A stretch of 64,000 nt of DNA, taken from positions 300,108-364,107 of the forward strand of contig JAQFVV010012968.1 in assembly GCA_028023455.1 (NCBI GenBank), given 5' to 3'. The stretch's first letter is position 1, and every line of letters starts with the position of its first letter. A program made the position numbers and the translations under genes. Below the pieces are notes generated by a model. It was given only the letters and a program-made list of their open reading frames with translations. It was not told where the DNA came from and made no database searches. This DNA is from Epiperipatus broadwayi (taxonomy: Eukaryota > Onychophora > Udeonychophora > Euonychophora > Peripatidae). Positions 30,113 to 43,013 of the stretch are shown here, piece after piece.

Positions 30113-32427
30113 TTGCTTATCATTATCAATATTATTGCTATATTTTTTCATATTGGTATTAATTTTAGGTTAACTACTGATTTATTTACAGAACTGTAAA
30201 AGAGTAATGCCTTTCTAAGTTTGAATTTATATCTTGCAGCATACTAATTCTTATTTTAATTTAAAATATTATTTTTTTTATTTATTGATTATAAATTAAC
30301 TTCAGATATATCAGATACATTAGCAGTTCAAAAAAATTACATTATAATAATTATTTATTTTATTTTGCTCTCTTACATTTATATAAACAAATCAGTAAAT
30401 TCATATATATATATATATAAATCAGTAATCAATGTCTGTATTCCAATTATAAACAAATATATATAATTCTTCCAAAAACAATACAATAATTAATACAGTA
30501 AATAATATTTTAAAAACAAATATCTACTATAATTTAATAGAAGTACTTTCGACTATCTAAGTAGTTGTTATCAACAAAATTCAAATTCAGTTACAAAAAA
30601 CTGTTATAAATGTCTACAAAAACAATTATGCCATCCATCAATTTTTCCATAATTTATTAATTTTTATATTCACAGCTTGTCTCTTTATCAAATGCTGCTA
30701 TGTTAATAAATTTTGAATTAGTTTAAAACAAGTGCAAATTTATTGGTTAATCGTATTTGGTTGAAATGATATTTACTAATTGATTATATCACATAATTTA
30801 TTAGAAGCAGTTATAAAAATAATTTAGAGTACAAAAACACAGGATGAGTAAGAAAGTATAATTACATATCATTTTTATACCAAATTTAATGTTTATTATT
30901 ATTTGGACCAGATATCAATTTTATACAGCCATAAATTAACTGATTTGATGCTCTTAAATTTTTAATAAATAATTAAAAGCTTATTGTAATTATTTTATTA
31001 GTAACTCATAATAGATATATTAAAATAGAATTTGATTATTGATAAAGGTGCAAATATGATAATTATTGAAGATGAGTAAAGGTAGTTGCAATGAAATGTT
31101 CATGTATTTTATCTTAAGTTATTATTGATTAATAAATGAATATTATATTGAGTCAATATTATTCCACAAAGAATGTAATCTTATTCAGTTATAAAGCTGG
31201 TAATAGTAATATATTTTATTCTGTTACAAATTAGAGTAATTTGTTATTATTATCTTAAAAGTTTGTTAGTGTGCATCAGAAAATTAGTTTACATATTAGA
31301 TTTTAATAATAATATTTGACTATAATAAATTTAACAATCTTTCATATGCTTTGTCAGCTATAGTCTAAAGTTTTAACAACTTAGCTTTAATAAACTGAAG
31401 AGTAATTGGATGTGATTGTTGGAATAAGCATCAAATAGGAATGTATTATTTATTTTATATACTTTTATGATTGGATATTGAAAATCTGAAGGTTGTTTAA
31501 TAGGATGATTTTATTTTATATATATTAAGTTGGTGAAAATGGGAAGATGTATTGGGGTAATTAATTTTGCATTATTATTAAGGATTTAATCTTATTATAA
31601 TTGACTTTGTTAAAGAGTATTTTGATATTAGTGAAATAATAAGGTTGAGTTGGTAATACTTTTATTTTATTTAGTTATAAGAAAAAATCAATAATTGAGT
31701 GATATATTTTGTTAGATATCAGTAATATTACAAACATATAGGGCATATCAAGATTATTATTTAATCAATATATGAATAATTTAATGTTTGATTTGTGGTA
31801 CAAATTTGTATTATTATAAAGCATGTGTTGATTCATGAAGAATATTAAAGTGTATCTGTGTAATTCTTTGTCATTATTTTCATTCTCTTATAAGAATCTA
31901 TATAATAGGCATATACTGTTATTTACAAGAGAGTAATATTTAGTTTTATTACTTTATCTTCGGGTTAAAGCAAGTAATGCTTATATTTTAGGGTAGTCTG
32001 AAGTAATATTTTAATTGTTTTCTGTCCATTCTAAATGCTATTGAAATTTATGAGATTAAAACAAAGATTATTATCAGTGTTTCATTAACTTAAGTGCTAG
32101 ATTGTTATTCGTTGATTGATATTAATTTTAGATTAGCTTATTACTTTTATTCTGTTACAAATGACACTACAATTTATGGGTATTGATAAATTTGAATTGT
32201 TATTACATGATTCATAATTTTATTTTGTTACAAATAGTGAACTATAATTAGGTTATGACTTAGGATACAGCATGACCCACATATTTATTATGTTACAAAT
32301 GGCTCTCATATCTCTGAGACCTTAAAAGAAGAGTATACCCTCATACATTTGACAATGGCTGAAACATTAGAATAAAGACTATTTTAATGCTTAAATGTTT
32401 ATTAAGTTGATTTTTTGATTTAATAAG
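30113..32427. other. AT-rich DNA with a recurring TTATTCTGTTACAAAT word
   Basis: TTATT(C/T/A)TGTTACAAAT appears at about 31216, 32147, 32219 and 32286. The last three are about 65-75 bp apart, hinting at a decayed satellite. No gene seen. Confidence 0.4.
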
Positions 32428-32453
32428 ATATATATATATATATATATATATAT
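32428..32453. repeat. (TA)13 tract at left border of solo-LTR-like block
   Basis: Pure TA run ending at TGTACCGG. Confidence 0.95.
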
Positions 32454-34888
32454 TGTACCGGTATAAATCCACCACGCTTACTCATACACAGTACCCGAGT
32501 TCAAACCCAGTCCACGTTTAAGAATAAATTCCAAAACGCCAACTGAATTCAAACCCAAACCCCGGTATGACCAACCGATGATGACTTTATAACAGCACGG
32601 GGTTATCCCTTTATAGCTCAGCTCAGAACATAGACTAATTCTTACAGTTAATGATATATATATATATTATACTCTAGATATTGGAACGGTCATTCATGTA
32701 ACGTATATATTGAAGTTCCAATACAGACAAAAATGTTAAATAGACTTGGAGAGTAATAAGGTGGAGGACACAAAATTATATTAAATAAATTTTCAATAAG
32801 AAAATAGAAATATAAGCATATAAACATAGTATTCAACAATACGGTAAGACTTTCATGAACCCTCTTGTATTTGGCTACTAGTCTTTAGTAATCATTTTAT
32901 CTGGTGAACAAACTCATGCCAATAGCTGGGTAGTTAAATGATTGAGGGGTGGCTAAGAGAATCAGAGTATTTGAGCATTGAAAAAAAATATTTATCTAAA
33001 GATTATTTATTAATTTATTTTATTCGAATAGGCTCGAGCCGTTACGTAGACGAACAGTTGGAGGAGGTTTTATATAAATACAACATAGGAGATAGATGTA
33101 CAGGTGGTTGCCTGGATTCAAGAGCCCTACAGTAATCACTTGCGGTGCATCAACGGAATACCGGGCGGCTTGTACTTTGACAAGGCTTAATGCCCCCAAG
33201 TAGATCCGACACTACAACCACCGGGATCATTCCAAACCCGTGATCCAAGAGATACCTGGAAAAAATTTTCTTCCCCAATGGTAGTATGGCGAGACGCTAA
33301 CTTCAGCGAAGAGAAGGCATTGCCACAAACATGAAGGACGAGTACTTGAAGTGGATTTTTAAAAGAAATTATACAAAACCTGGAATCTATTCGTCTATTT
33401 CTTATCCCAATAAAACATAGCGGAATTAAACTGACCGCGAAAACAATAATTAATTAATTTTACTCTGAAACCCCTAACCCTCCAGGTTGACAGGCGGTAG
33501 CAATAGTATCAAATTATACAGTGAGTTATTTCTTATTTCATATATGATATTAATATAATACTCGGAAATCATTTTATATATTTAAGATTGAACCTTAGAT
33601 TACAATTACATGACAACTTAACATAGAATAATAAAGTGAGTTAACATTTACCAACTCGGAATATGAAAGAATATTTAATTCAGAAAACGGAATTACTTGT
33701 AAATAACTTAATCATCATTTTACACTAGTTTTACACAGAGTTGGGAAATATTACTATTGGCATCGTTTGTTTATGGAATAAGCAACAAAAAAAAATATAA
33801 ATGCATTCATTTGAATTATTATTACTATTAATTACAAATTTTACGAATTATTTCTAAAGACTAGAGCGGAGGATTAAAAGAAAAGAAAATTTACTGACAG
33901 GTTAAACAGTATCATTATAAACAAGATAAAAACTTACATGTCATTTATTTGATTGATAACATTAAGCTCGGGAGAAAGTTAAAAGTTCATATAACACAGT
34001 TACCCTTCTTTCTTCATCCGGCTTGGCTTCTTACGATTTATATTTCCGACGAACGTAGGCGCGCATTTTGAAAGTTATTTGCAAGGCATTGTCAACTTGG
34101 AGATTGGAAGCTGGAAACTATGAAGCACATACAACATGATCAGTCAGCGGCACGAAGATTCACTTTGGCAGGACAGAGATCAGCTCCTGGCACTTAGCCC
34201 ATCAACATTGCGGTTTACCAGTGAGCTTCTTAACAAAGTTATAGGAATTATTTTAGCAGCTGCAGTGCTGTCTTAAGACTACCTCTCTCAACCACGTCAA
34301 AAGTTAGAATAAGTTTTTTTCTAAGATGGCCACGATTGACCTTTCCGCCTGGTTTTTGTGTTTAAGCTCCTCCTACTTTCTCTAGCTTCCAGCCATCCAG
34401 CTTGACCATACACATTCAGACGTATCCATTCCCATCTCTTTTACTTTGATACGCAATTTTTAAATTGACACAGTAATTACAAATCTACATTTCTTATCTA
34501 ATTTCCAATACAATTTAATTACTCTGTACATTTGTGTAATTTAGATTTTAATTAAAAACACTGATCAAAGGAATGTGACTTTTGATCAGTATTTTTAAAT
34601 GACTTTGTACAATTTTAAAAAAAAATTAAAATTCAAACAAATACGCCCGCAATAAACTTTAAATTAAATTGATATAAATCCACAGACCACGCACACACGA
34701 ATATTATTTCATGATTTGTGACATTTATATACGGAATCTTACCTATTGATTTACAAAACATAAAATATATAACTAATCTTTTTATTATGACTGAAAATAG
34801 ACCAATCTCACTGCGGGCAGATAGTGGTTCGAATTACCGTACTTAAAACACATGAAACGAAGATCGGTTCTCCGATCTGTCTGTTTCA
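32454..34888. mobile_element. Probable solo LTR, about 2.4 kb
   Basis: A block with TG...CA ends (TGTACCGG...CTGTTTCA) is inserted between (TA)13 and (AT)6. It is visibly richer in G/C and CpG than its surroundings. It has no transposase, RT or long frame. Only one LTR-like unit is present, with no second copy in the window, so it is best explained as a solo LTR left by recombination between two LTRs. A TATA word is at 33071, an AATAAA at about 33411 and a 7-bp hairpin (AGATCGG/CCGATCT) at 34861-34878. Orientation is undecided. Alternative: a non-autonomous DNA element without obvious inverted repeats. Confidence 0.6.
33071..33080 (+). promoter_or_regulatory. Candidate TATA box in the solo-LTR-like block
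   Basis: TTATATAAATA stands in a locally less AT-rich context. It is followed 340 bp later by AATAAA (about 33411), the order expected in an LTR read on the plus strand. Confidence 0.35.
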
Positions 34889-34901
34889 ATATATATATAT
34901 T
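34889..34901. repeat. (AT)6 tract at right border of solo-LTR-like block
   Basis: ATATATATATAT directly follows CTGTTTCA. Confidence 0.9.
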
Positions 34902-35603
34902 TGTAACATTACCTTTAAAAAATATATTTAAAACTGGAATTGGAATTTTATTGTGCAGATAGATTAAATAGTGTATTTGAAATGTCTGGAATGGAATACT
35001 ATCCCAGAAGATAAAAGCTTTTGAAATAGATCAATTTTAAATTATTATAATTGAAAAAAAAAAAAAACATTGTAAGACTTTTCGAATAAATGTCGTAAAA
35101 TATATTTGTTGTTAAAAAGAAAAAGCAATTGGTTGAATATTATATTTGTAGTTGTGGAGAAGAAAGAAACTCACAAACTTTTTAGTCAAGAATTAAATAG
35201 ATATAGTGTTGTTATTTTCCTTCCAGAAACAAATGAAAGTTTCATAAATAGCATTTTATTAAGGCATAGATTGTGGTCGCAAAATTGAAAGGACTTCCAT
35301 TTTAGGTATTTATGATAGCATGAAATTTTAGTGAAGTATAGTAAAAGTGAAAAAAATAATTAATGTAGTTAAAAAAATGATTGGAAATAAGTATAAAAAC
35401 AGTTGCATAGTGTTATTGGAGGATTGGAATTCCACATAGGAATCAAGAAATTTGGTGCAAGTTTTTAGTTTTCAATAAGAAATAAGAGATGTGATAGTTC
35501 ATAAGTTTATAAATCATAAAAGAAAGATTTACATATTAAAAGATGCAGATGATAATAATAAATTTATTTAAATTATATTTTGATTCAAAATATGTTGAGA
35601 AAT
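34902..35603. other. Intergenic AT-rich DNA
   Basis: The small open frame at 35106-35288 has no recognisable feature. Confidence 0.4.
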
Positions 35604-35734
35604 AGTTGTATTTATATGTTGGACTATTTCCATTATCTAATATGAGTATTGAATGTCTTTAAAAAATTTAACTCTTTTTAAATATTTCAAATACATTTAA
35701 CTCATATTAATAGCACCCAGGCTATACACACAAT

Positions 35735-35768
35735 GTTTCAAAAGGTATTATTCTCCTTTCATCTTCAG
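35735..35768 (-). ncRNA. Hammerhead core in the Penelope-like tail (left half)
   Basis: The minus strand reads CTGAAGATG, then stem II AAAGG...CCTTT around a 9-nt loop, then GAAAC. Stem I and the cleavage site were not resolved, so this may be a degraded or unusual variant. Confidence 0.55.
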
Positions 35769-35799
35769 GTGTTGCTGGCTTTACCAGTGACCATACTGG

Positions 35800-35884
35800 C
35801 ATGGGAATCAAACCTGGACCCTTAGACTTTTGAATATTGAATTTGAAGTTAATGTTCTATCCAACTGAGCAATCCTGCCAAAGG
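35800..35884 (-). other. tRNA-like segment in the Penelope-like tail (left half)
   Basis: Minus strand: box-A-like ATTGCTCAGTTGGATAGAAC and box-B-like GGTTTGATTCC, with GGCAGG...ATGCC at the ends. The spacing suits a tRNA with a longer central region. The right half has the same at about 38089-38150. Confidence 0.6.
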
Positions 35885-36049
35885 GAATAGTCAGTAGACA
35901 TTTCACATACTTATCTATGAGGTTCTTCATGATTACTCCACTTTCTTTTAAGAGCAAAGTTGATTAGTGGCTTCCATACATTATGTATATTCACACTAGG
36001 TTGACTTTTGGAATTGTTTGCCATTAGCAGCTTTGTTAAATTTTCTTAT

Positions 36050-37095
36050 TTGTATCTTCTTCTCAATCCAACATTTTTATATTTTCCCAATTGGACATAT
36101 GTTCATTTGTATATAGATGCTCTGCTACATTAGACACATCTGTTTTCTCTCTTCTAATCAACAATTTATGTTCTTGCAAGCACTTTTCAATGGGATGGTG
36201 AGTCTCACCAATATACTTTCTTCCACATTCTCATGGTATTTTATAGTTTTTTTCTTTTCTGAATTTCAAATTTAGGCTCTGTACATGTTAGAATCCCTTA
36301 TAGTGTGATATGGTTCTTGGTACATTACAGTACCAATAATTGTTTTTATGGTTCAGTTTGTTGTCTATATAAGGATTTCTTAATAACAGCTAATTTATAA
36401 TCATTTTTATAAGAGTTTGTTCAATATACATCTTTTCTTTTTTAAGATCACTGGTTTCTAAACAAACTTTTTTACTCTGATCCATAGTGATAGTATAATT
36501 CCATGTTTAGTGTTTCTGATGTGATTGGATTATATGATAAGCATTTTCCTGTAGGTATGGGTTTTCAGTAAACTGTAGTTAGATTTTTCCATGAGAGAAT
36601 CTTGTCACAAGAACATCTAAGAATGCCACTTTTTGTTATTGTTCTGATTCTATTGTGAATTTAATTGAAGGAAATGTGTTATTGACATGTTTCCAGAAAG
36701 TTTGTAGTAATGTTTCACCCTGTGCTCATACAATAAATGTATCATCCACATAACGAAGCCAAATATTAGGTAGATGGCTGTAGTTTCAAGTTTTTCCATG
36801 TAAATATTTCTAAACATGGGTGCAATGGTGATCCCATAGTCATTCCTTGATTTTCTCAGTAGAATTCAGTATTATATTGAAAGTGTGGTGTTTTTATGCA
36901 AAATGTAATTAGGAAGAGTTGTTTTAGTTTGTAAGATAATATCACCTTTAACCTTTTCCTTACAATAGACAATGCTTTTTCATATAAAACATATGTGAAT
37001 AAACTTTTTTACATCAAAGCTTACCAGTAAGTCAAGTCTTTCAATTTTCATGTTCTTGTCTAATTCTATAAAGTGTCTACAATTCTTGATAAAAG
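36050..37095 (-). pseudogene. Penelope-like RT and GIY-YIG (left half, minus strand)
   Basis: Minus-strand translation shows, in order, a VSFDVK block, GMTMGSPL, LPNIWLRYVDDTFIV with the catalytic Asp pair intact, and IKFTIESEQ. After a shortened linker comes the GIY-YIG segment YKIP, ECGRKYIGETHHPIEK, HKLLIRREKTDVSN and AEHLYTNEH. Several stops (for example TGA for the Cys of the IPCECG motif and for the residue after TFIV), frameshifts and an internal deletion of the RT-to-nuclease linker (about 80 bp compared with the right half) make it non-functional. The canonical partner domains, RT plus GIY-YIG, identify Penelope-like retroelements. The N-terminal RT region is missing. Confidence 0.9.
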
Positions 37096-37104
37096 ACTGA
37101 AATT

Positions 37105-38070
37105 AAGAAGAAATCTTGACAAATTTAAGCAAGGTGAATTTCTGCAATAGCATCAACAACATATTCTTTTTAATTAAATTCACAATAGAATCAAAATGAG
37201 AACAAAGACATTTTCATGGGAAAATCAAAACTACAGTTTAGCAAAAAAAAACCACATGCAGAAAAATGCTTAGCCTATACATCCAATCACACCAGAAATT
37301 CATAGAATCATGTTATAGTATGACTACAGAACATAGCAAAATTAGTTTGTTCAGAAACCAGTGATTTTGAAAAAAAGATCTATGTGAACATACCCTTATG
37401 AAAAATATTTATCCATCGGCAGTGATTTGGAAAAAAAGATCTATGTAAACAAACCCTTATGAAAAATGTTTATCCATCAGCTGTTATTAAGAAAACCTTA
37501 AATAGACAACAAAAAACCTTCAAAAGAAAAAAAACAATTAGTGGTACTGGCATGCACTCAAACATACCAAAAATAGCATACAAATTAAGGAAATTTTGTA
37601 ATCAATACAACATCAGAAAAGCTTTCCAGAGCCATAGCACACTATGAGGAATTCTAACATCTACAAAATCTAAATTTAAAATGCTGAAAAGAAAAAACTC
37701 ATTTATAAAATACCATGTGAATATGGAAGAATGTATATTGGTGAAACCATTCATCCCATTAAAAAATGCTTTCAAAAACACAAACTGTTGATTAAAAGAG
37801 AGAAAATAGATGTATCTAAGAAAGCAGACCATGTATGTACTAATGAACATATGTTCAATTGGAAAAATACAAAAATATTGGATGGAGAAAAAAGACACAA
37901 GGAAGAAAATTTAAAGAAACTGCTTATATGTTAATGGCAAACAATCTCATAAGCCCACCTATTATGACTATACATAATGTACAGAAACCACTAATCAACT
38001 TAACTCTTAGAAAAAGTGGAGAAATCAATAGGAACCTCATAGATAAGTATGTAAAATTTCTATTGACTGT
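37105..38070 (+). pseudogene. Penelope-like RT C-terminus and GIY-YIG (right half, plus strand)
   Basis: It starts after the catalytic YVDD, within the IKFTIESK segment (about 37185). It runs through a decayed thumb/linker region (IPKIAYKLRKFCNQYNIRKA at about 37570) to a GIY-YIG segment at about 37705-37870 (YKIPCEYGRMYIGET, HKLLIKREKIDVSK, ADHVCTNEH). The nuclease piece is better preserved than in the left half and keeps IPCEYG. Stops and frameshifts occur before and after it. A 61-bp tandem duplication lies inside it (37361-37480). Transcription would be away from the left half. Confidence 0.9.
37361..37482. repeat. 61-bp tandem duplication inside the Penelope-like right half
   Basis: GTGATTT(T/G)GAAAAAAAGATC...CCTTATGAAAAAT(A/G)TTTATCCATC occurs twice in succession, with few differences. 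Confidence 0.85.
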
Positions 38071-38088
38071 TTTCTTTGGCAAAATGGC

Positions 38089-38150
38089 TCATTTGGTTAA
38101 AGCATTACCTTAAAATTCAATACTCAAAGATCTAAGTGTCCAGGTTTGAT
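38089..38150 (+). other. tRNA-like segment in the Penelope-like tail (right half)
   Basis: ATGGCTCATTTGGTTAAAGC resembles box A and AGGTTTGATTTTC a decayed box B; homologous to 35800-35884. Confidence 0.5.
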
Positions 38151-38187
38151 TTTCATCTAGTACTCTCACTGGTTAGTCCAGCAACCC

Positions 38188-38221
38188 CTGAAGAAAAGAG
38201 GAGAACAATACCCCTTGAAAC
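38188..38221 (+). ncRNA. Hammerhead core in the Penelope-like tail (right half)
   Basis: CTGAAGA, then a stem-II-like AAGAGG...CCCCTT with two mismatches, then GAAAC. More decayed than the left-half copy. Confidence 0.45.
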
Positions 38222-38366
38222 ATTGTGCATATACTAACACTTGAATGTATTTGGAATATTTAAATAAAGTTATTTTTTATAGAAATTCAATACTCATATT
38301 AGATGATGGAAATAGTCCAACATATAAATACAACTAAAACACTATCTTCACAAACCTTCAGGCAAA

Positions 38367-39466
38367 CAATAAAGTATACCTGTATTTAAATATCATATAT
38401 ATATATATGAACAAGTAAGAATATTCGTATATAATAACCAGTGTTTGAATTGTAATATTTGATTATATAAGGATTGAAATACTGCTTTCAAGAAAACTTT
38501 AATCATCTATATCAAATTTTTAAACTAATGTAAATCAGAATTAGATAGCATATTATTTTATTTTTCAAAGGATAGCATATTATTTTTTGTGAACTTAGTT
38601 TAAAGAGTTTGTATGGCTACAGTTTTTAAACTATAATTATCCAATAAAGAAATTATGATCTTATTTATGTAAAATAAAATTTTAGCTAATTTTTTTTATT
38701 TTAAATTTAGTTACTTCTAAATACAGTAGTACGATACTACATCTTAGAATCTGTTTTTATATAATACTTAATATTCTTTTTTTTTTTGCTTACGGTGAAC
38801 TTGTTAGAGATTCTTGACTCATATATTATTAGTATCAATTCATTATCATAATTTTGATTGATCATATGCATTTTATTTTAAATTGCATCTTGCTAAAGGC
38901 CTTCACATATAATAAAGTAATGTGATTATTGTTATTAATAACTTTTATATAGAGTTCTTTTTACATTTTAAAACATTAAAGCATTTGTGAATGTAAAAGT
39001 TGTTGCAGCTATGAGAACTTTTGTAATTTGAACTGTTTAATTCTAAGAAAAGTGCACTATCTTACCTGGTTTTTTTTCAGTTCTTAAATATTTTAATCTT
39101 TATTATCCGTGTTAATTTTACTTTTAAAAAATTTCTTAAGAACTATTGAACTTAACGCTTGTCACTGTTACTTTTCTAGAAGCTATAAAAATTTTTGATA
39201 AAGAAAAAAAAACGTCAGGGTGAGAAAAGGATTAGGAATCCAATGTTTTTATAACCTATAGAAATAAATATTTATTATAGTTGAAGATTAAATGTTATTT
39301 AACATCATTTACGTGTCTTTAAATTTCAACGTGTTAATATATATGTATGTGTTTATTGAACAATATATATATATTGTAAAAATATAATTTGCTCTAAGTA
39401 ATATCATATTAATGATTTCAATCGAATGTGTTAAAGATGTGTTATAGTTGTAAACAAATAGCTTAG
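38367..39466. other. Intergenic AT-rich DNA
   Basis: No feature supported beyond short TA tracts (38395-38408, 39367-39376). Confidence 0.4.
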
Positions 39467-39508
39467 CACACACACACACACATTTTCTCTCTCTCTCTCT
39501 CTCTCTCT
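39467..39508. repeat. (CA)n-(CT)n compound microsatellite
   Basis: Eight CA units, a TTTT spacer, then about 12 CT units. Confidence 0.95.
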
Positions 39509-42500
39509 GGTATAATTAGTTAGCTTTAAGAACCTAAATCTTCTAGCTTAAGAAAGCAATTTGCCTCTATATTTTTATTTCAAAGGAACAATAAAGGTAA
39601 GATTTCTGGATGAATATTCCGAGGATTGAGCGTACTAATCCCATTAAGTTGCCTATGTAACCCCTTTAATAGTAAATAAACTTGATAGATATTTATTTAA
39701 AATGTGAAATCAGTAAAGATAATAATGATCAGTAATGAAGTGGGAAAGAGTAATATTGCAGAAATCGATTAGATTTATTCTTAAAATGCACTATGCTATG
39801 GGATTTAGGCTTTCCGTCTCAGATTTTCAATGATATGGATAGCTGTAAAGTTGAAGATTGGAGTAGATTTGAAGCCTGTCTATTAAAGTGTGAAGATTTG
39901 TTATTGTAATATAAACTGAGCACTGATTATATATATATGGGAGATGATAATCTGGACCAACTGATGAGTGCTGGTTTAGCACAAATACGTATATTAGTGA
40001 TTATTTATCTTTTCTACATGTATGTGGTTATATGTATCAGTTGTATGAGATAGTGTGGATAGTTAAAGGGTTCTAGAAAGTCTGAGTTCAAATCCCCTAT
40101 ATTTATGTTAAGAACAGGAACTTTTAATCAAAGGAACTTGATTATGTTGTTATGGAGGCAGAAATAGACATAACATTGAAAATGTTTTAGTTATAAAAAT
40201 AAAAGATTTTTTTTTTACATCTTCTCAACAAATGGTATGTTAGTGGTTATTTTCAAAGCAGTTTCAAGACATTTAGTAAATATTTAAATATACATGTCAA
40301 TTAATAAATATAATGATGAAGAGATATGAAAATTTGAAAAATAATTTATAATAATTGTATAATAGGAAATCGGAATATTAAATGAAAAAAAATATGTTAG
40401 ACATAAATAGATTATTTGGAAGCAGTAAAAAATAAAAGACAATTGTAAATGTAAGATTGATTTTTATACAGAATAAGTCATGCTAATAATGAACTCATGC
40501 TTTAGAAAGTTATAAGAAAGGCTTAAGTATTTAACTGTTCATATGGTAAGAATAGATTTCTACTATTTTGTTACAAAATAAATTTAGCAACAATATTACA
40601 AGTATGAGACACCTCTCAACCTGATAAAGATTTGAGTCATTTATTACATTATAAAAATTATCTCAAAGACATAAAACAGTATTAACTGTTCTTATTTGAT
40701 ATGGAGTACAATGGGGAGTTATGGCAATATGTTGAAATATTTGAAAAATTAAAGTTTACTACAAAGGAAGTTAAAATATAGCATCACAAAATTATCAAAT
40801 TATTAGATCAAAGAAAGAACATATATTACGTAAATAATATTTATGTCTCATAGATTGGTTTCTGTAGTTATAAGAAAACTTTTTTCTAATATTTTACTAT
40901 TATAATTTTTTGACATTTTGTCCTTAATTTTTAAATGATTTAGAATGACCATACATTTTCCAAATGACTATCAAAGAAAAATTATCAGCCTATTTTTGAT
41001 AAATAATAAAAATTTGTGACAAAGTAAAAATTTTTATTGTTTAAATTTTTGTCTTATTTCATTAATAATTTTTTATGCAAAAGGAATAATAAAATATGGC
41101 ACTGTTCTATTAGCATGTTGAAACCGCATGATGACATTGATCCCATCCAAACACATTTAAATATGCCATTTAGTGGGGCACAGTCAAACCAAATAGCCAT
41201 ATCTTTTTTTCTGTTGTAACTGATGGCTTGATTTGTCTTGTACAGTTTGTGCGATCACACACAATACTATATTTTAGCAATATTAACACTTTGCTACAGT
41301 ACCATTTTAGGGTGGGTGTATTTAAAGTTGCAGAACTATTGTAATCTGCATTCAAAAGTAATTACAATACAAATTACCTAAGGTAGTATAAAAAGTAATA
41401 ATTATAAGCCTGTTATCTCACTTCTAAACCCAATATGTAAGGTGTAAATAATTAGAAAAGGTTAGGGGAAATTACAATTTCACTATTCTCTTGAAAAGAG
41501 ATACGGTTCAAGGGAACACCTACAATAATTAAAATGTCTGATTGTAAAATTTTTCGTAATTATATCCAGAGACAAAAAAAGAAATTGTAAAAAGTTACAT
41601 TTCTTAATCATAAAAAAAACAATAGGTGTGCCATTAATATTATCTACCATATCTTAGTCACATATTCTTTTAATGATAAATTAAGATTAATTTTTCATTT
41701 CAAAAATGACTAAAAAAAGAGTTAAATACAGTTCAATAATTAAAGAATTCTCATTTCTTCCACCACAATGTAGTTATTTATCTGTCAAGCAATGATAGTA
41801 GACTTTTTAAAATTTTCAGAGAGGGGGGAATTTTTCCATATGAAGCACTGGCATACATGGGGAATTCTACTGGAATACAATATTTATAATAAATATCTGT
41901 TAATTGATAAGTTTTAATTCTTGCAGATGTGAAAAGATATACCATCTCCCATCCCTACATTGCAGACTAAGATGAAATTTGAAGGCAATTGTTAAAGGTA
42001 TAAATTTATCATCATAAAACTGTTAATCGAATAAATTTGATAGTAATTTATTATGGAAATCAATCAATGAATTATGTTAACCTGGATGATAAAATATCTG
42101 AGTGTAAAAAATTCCTCATATTTATATTCAGAGACAAAAATAATTACGGTAATTTATTAAGGAAAATAAATGAATTACATTAACCTGTACAATTATTATT
42201 CTTCTTATTATTTCACAAATAAGGTGGTGGGCTCAATAATGTTATATTTATGTGTGTTTTTCTAGAAACAATGCCATCAAGTGGTTTCAACATGCTAATA
42301 CAACAGTACCTAAAATAATTATGAAAAATAATTAATTAAAAATAATTACTGTTATGAAAATGTGTTATATTTTTAAAATCACTATTAAAGTTCAGATTAA
42401 AGAGAAAAATAACCAGTAAATATAAATTCTATATATTTGTAATCTTGAAATAAATTATTGAATTATAAAAATCACAACAGTAACAACCATTTAAAAACAT

Positions 42501-42823
42501 AAAAATAATAAATATGACACATTTCTATGTTAACATTATTTATTCAATTTTAACAGTTATATTTAATTTCAGTACAGTTTTTCCACACATAGTAATAAAG
42601 AAGAAAGATGTATAATGTTTAGAAACATATTGATAAAAAAATAAGAGTATATTCCAGTAGTATAATACATGTATGCTATTATCACACTATGAATGTGTCT
42701 TTGAACAACATTATAAATACAATTGATGATAGGCTATGTAGGATAAATATTATTCATATATTACCACATTTCAATATTGACATGAGGCTACATGACTACT
42801 ATTACTACAAGTGATAATAATAG
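39509..42823. other. Intergenic AT-rich DNA
   Basis: No gene recognised. A tRNA-arm-like phrase (GAGTTCAAATCCCC) at about 40084 lacks a clear box A. The small open frames at 41037-41355 are not supported. Confidence 0.4.
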
Positions 42824-43013
42824 TAGTAGTAGTAGTAGTAGTAGTGGTAGTAGTAGTAGTAGTGGTAGTAGTAGTGGTAATAGTAGTAGTAGCAGCAGTA
42901 GCAGTAGCAGTAGCAATAGCAGTAGCAGCAGCAGATGTGATAGCAATAACAACAGCAACAATAGAAATGCAGTTAATAACATCAAGTAATAGCAAGTAGT
43001 AGTAAGTCTAGTA
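42824..43013. repeat. (AGT)n/(AGC)n compound microsatellite
   Basis: AGT/GGT units pass into AGC and AAC units. It produces poly-Ser, poly-Val, poly-Thr and poly-Leu frames on both strands, none of which is a gene. Confidence 0.9.

Larger units (their letters stand above)
35604..38366. mobile_element. Penelope-like element: two fragments in head-to-head inverted arrangement
   Basis: The outer 300 bp of the left half (from 35604, minus) and of the right half (to 38336, plus) are reverse complements. Each half carries, from inside outward, RT-related sequence, a GIY-YIG nuclease segment, a tRNA-like segment, a hammerhead core and a shared tail. The left half extends further into the RT (it includes the catalytic YVDD); the right half starts just after it. 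The two meet at about 37095-37105. The right half also includes TTTGCCTGAAGGTTTGTGA (complement, about 38345-38364), found again at 44124. Such 5'-truncated inverted copies are common for Penelope-like elements. Confidence 0.9.

Noticed and set aside
37602-37898. 98-codon minus-strand frame inside the Penelope-like right half
   Set aside because: It is the antisense of the GIY-YIG segment, which reads on the plus strand.
40040-40100. tRNA-like arm GAGTTCAAATCCCC
   Set aside because: No box A at the right distance and no cloverleaf seen by eye.
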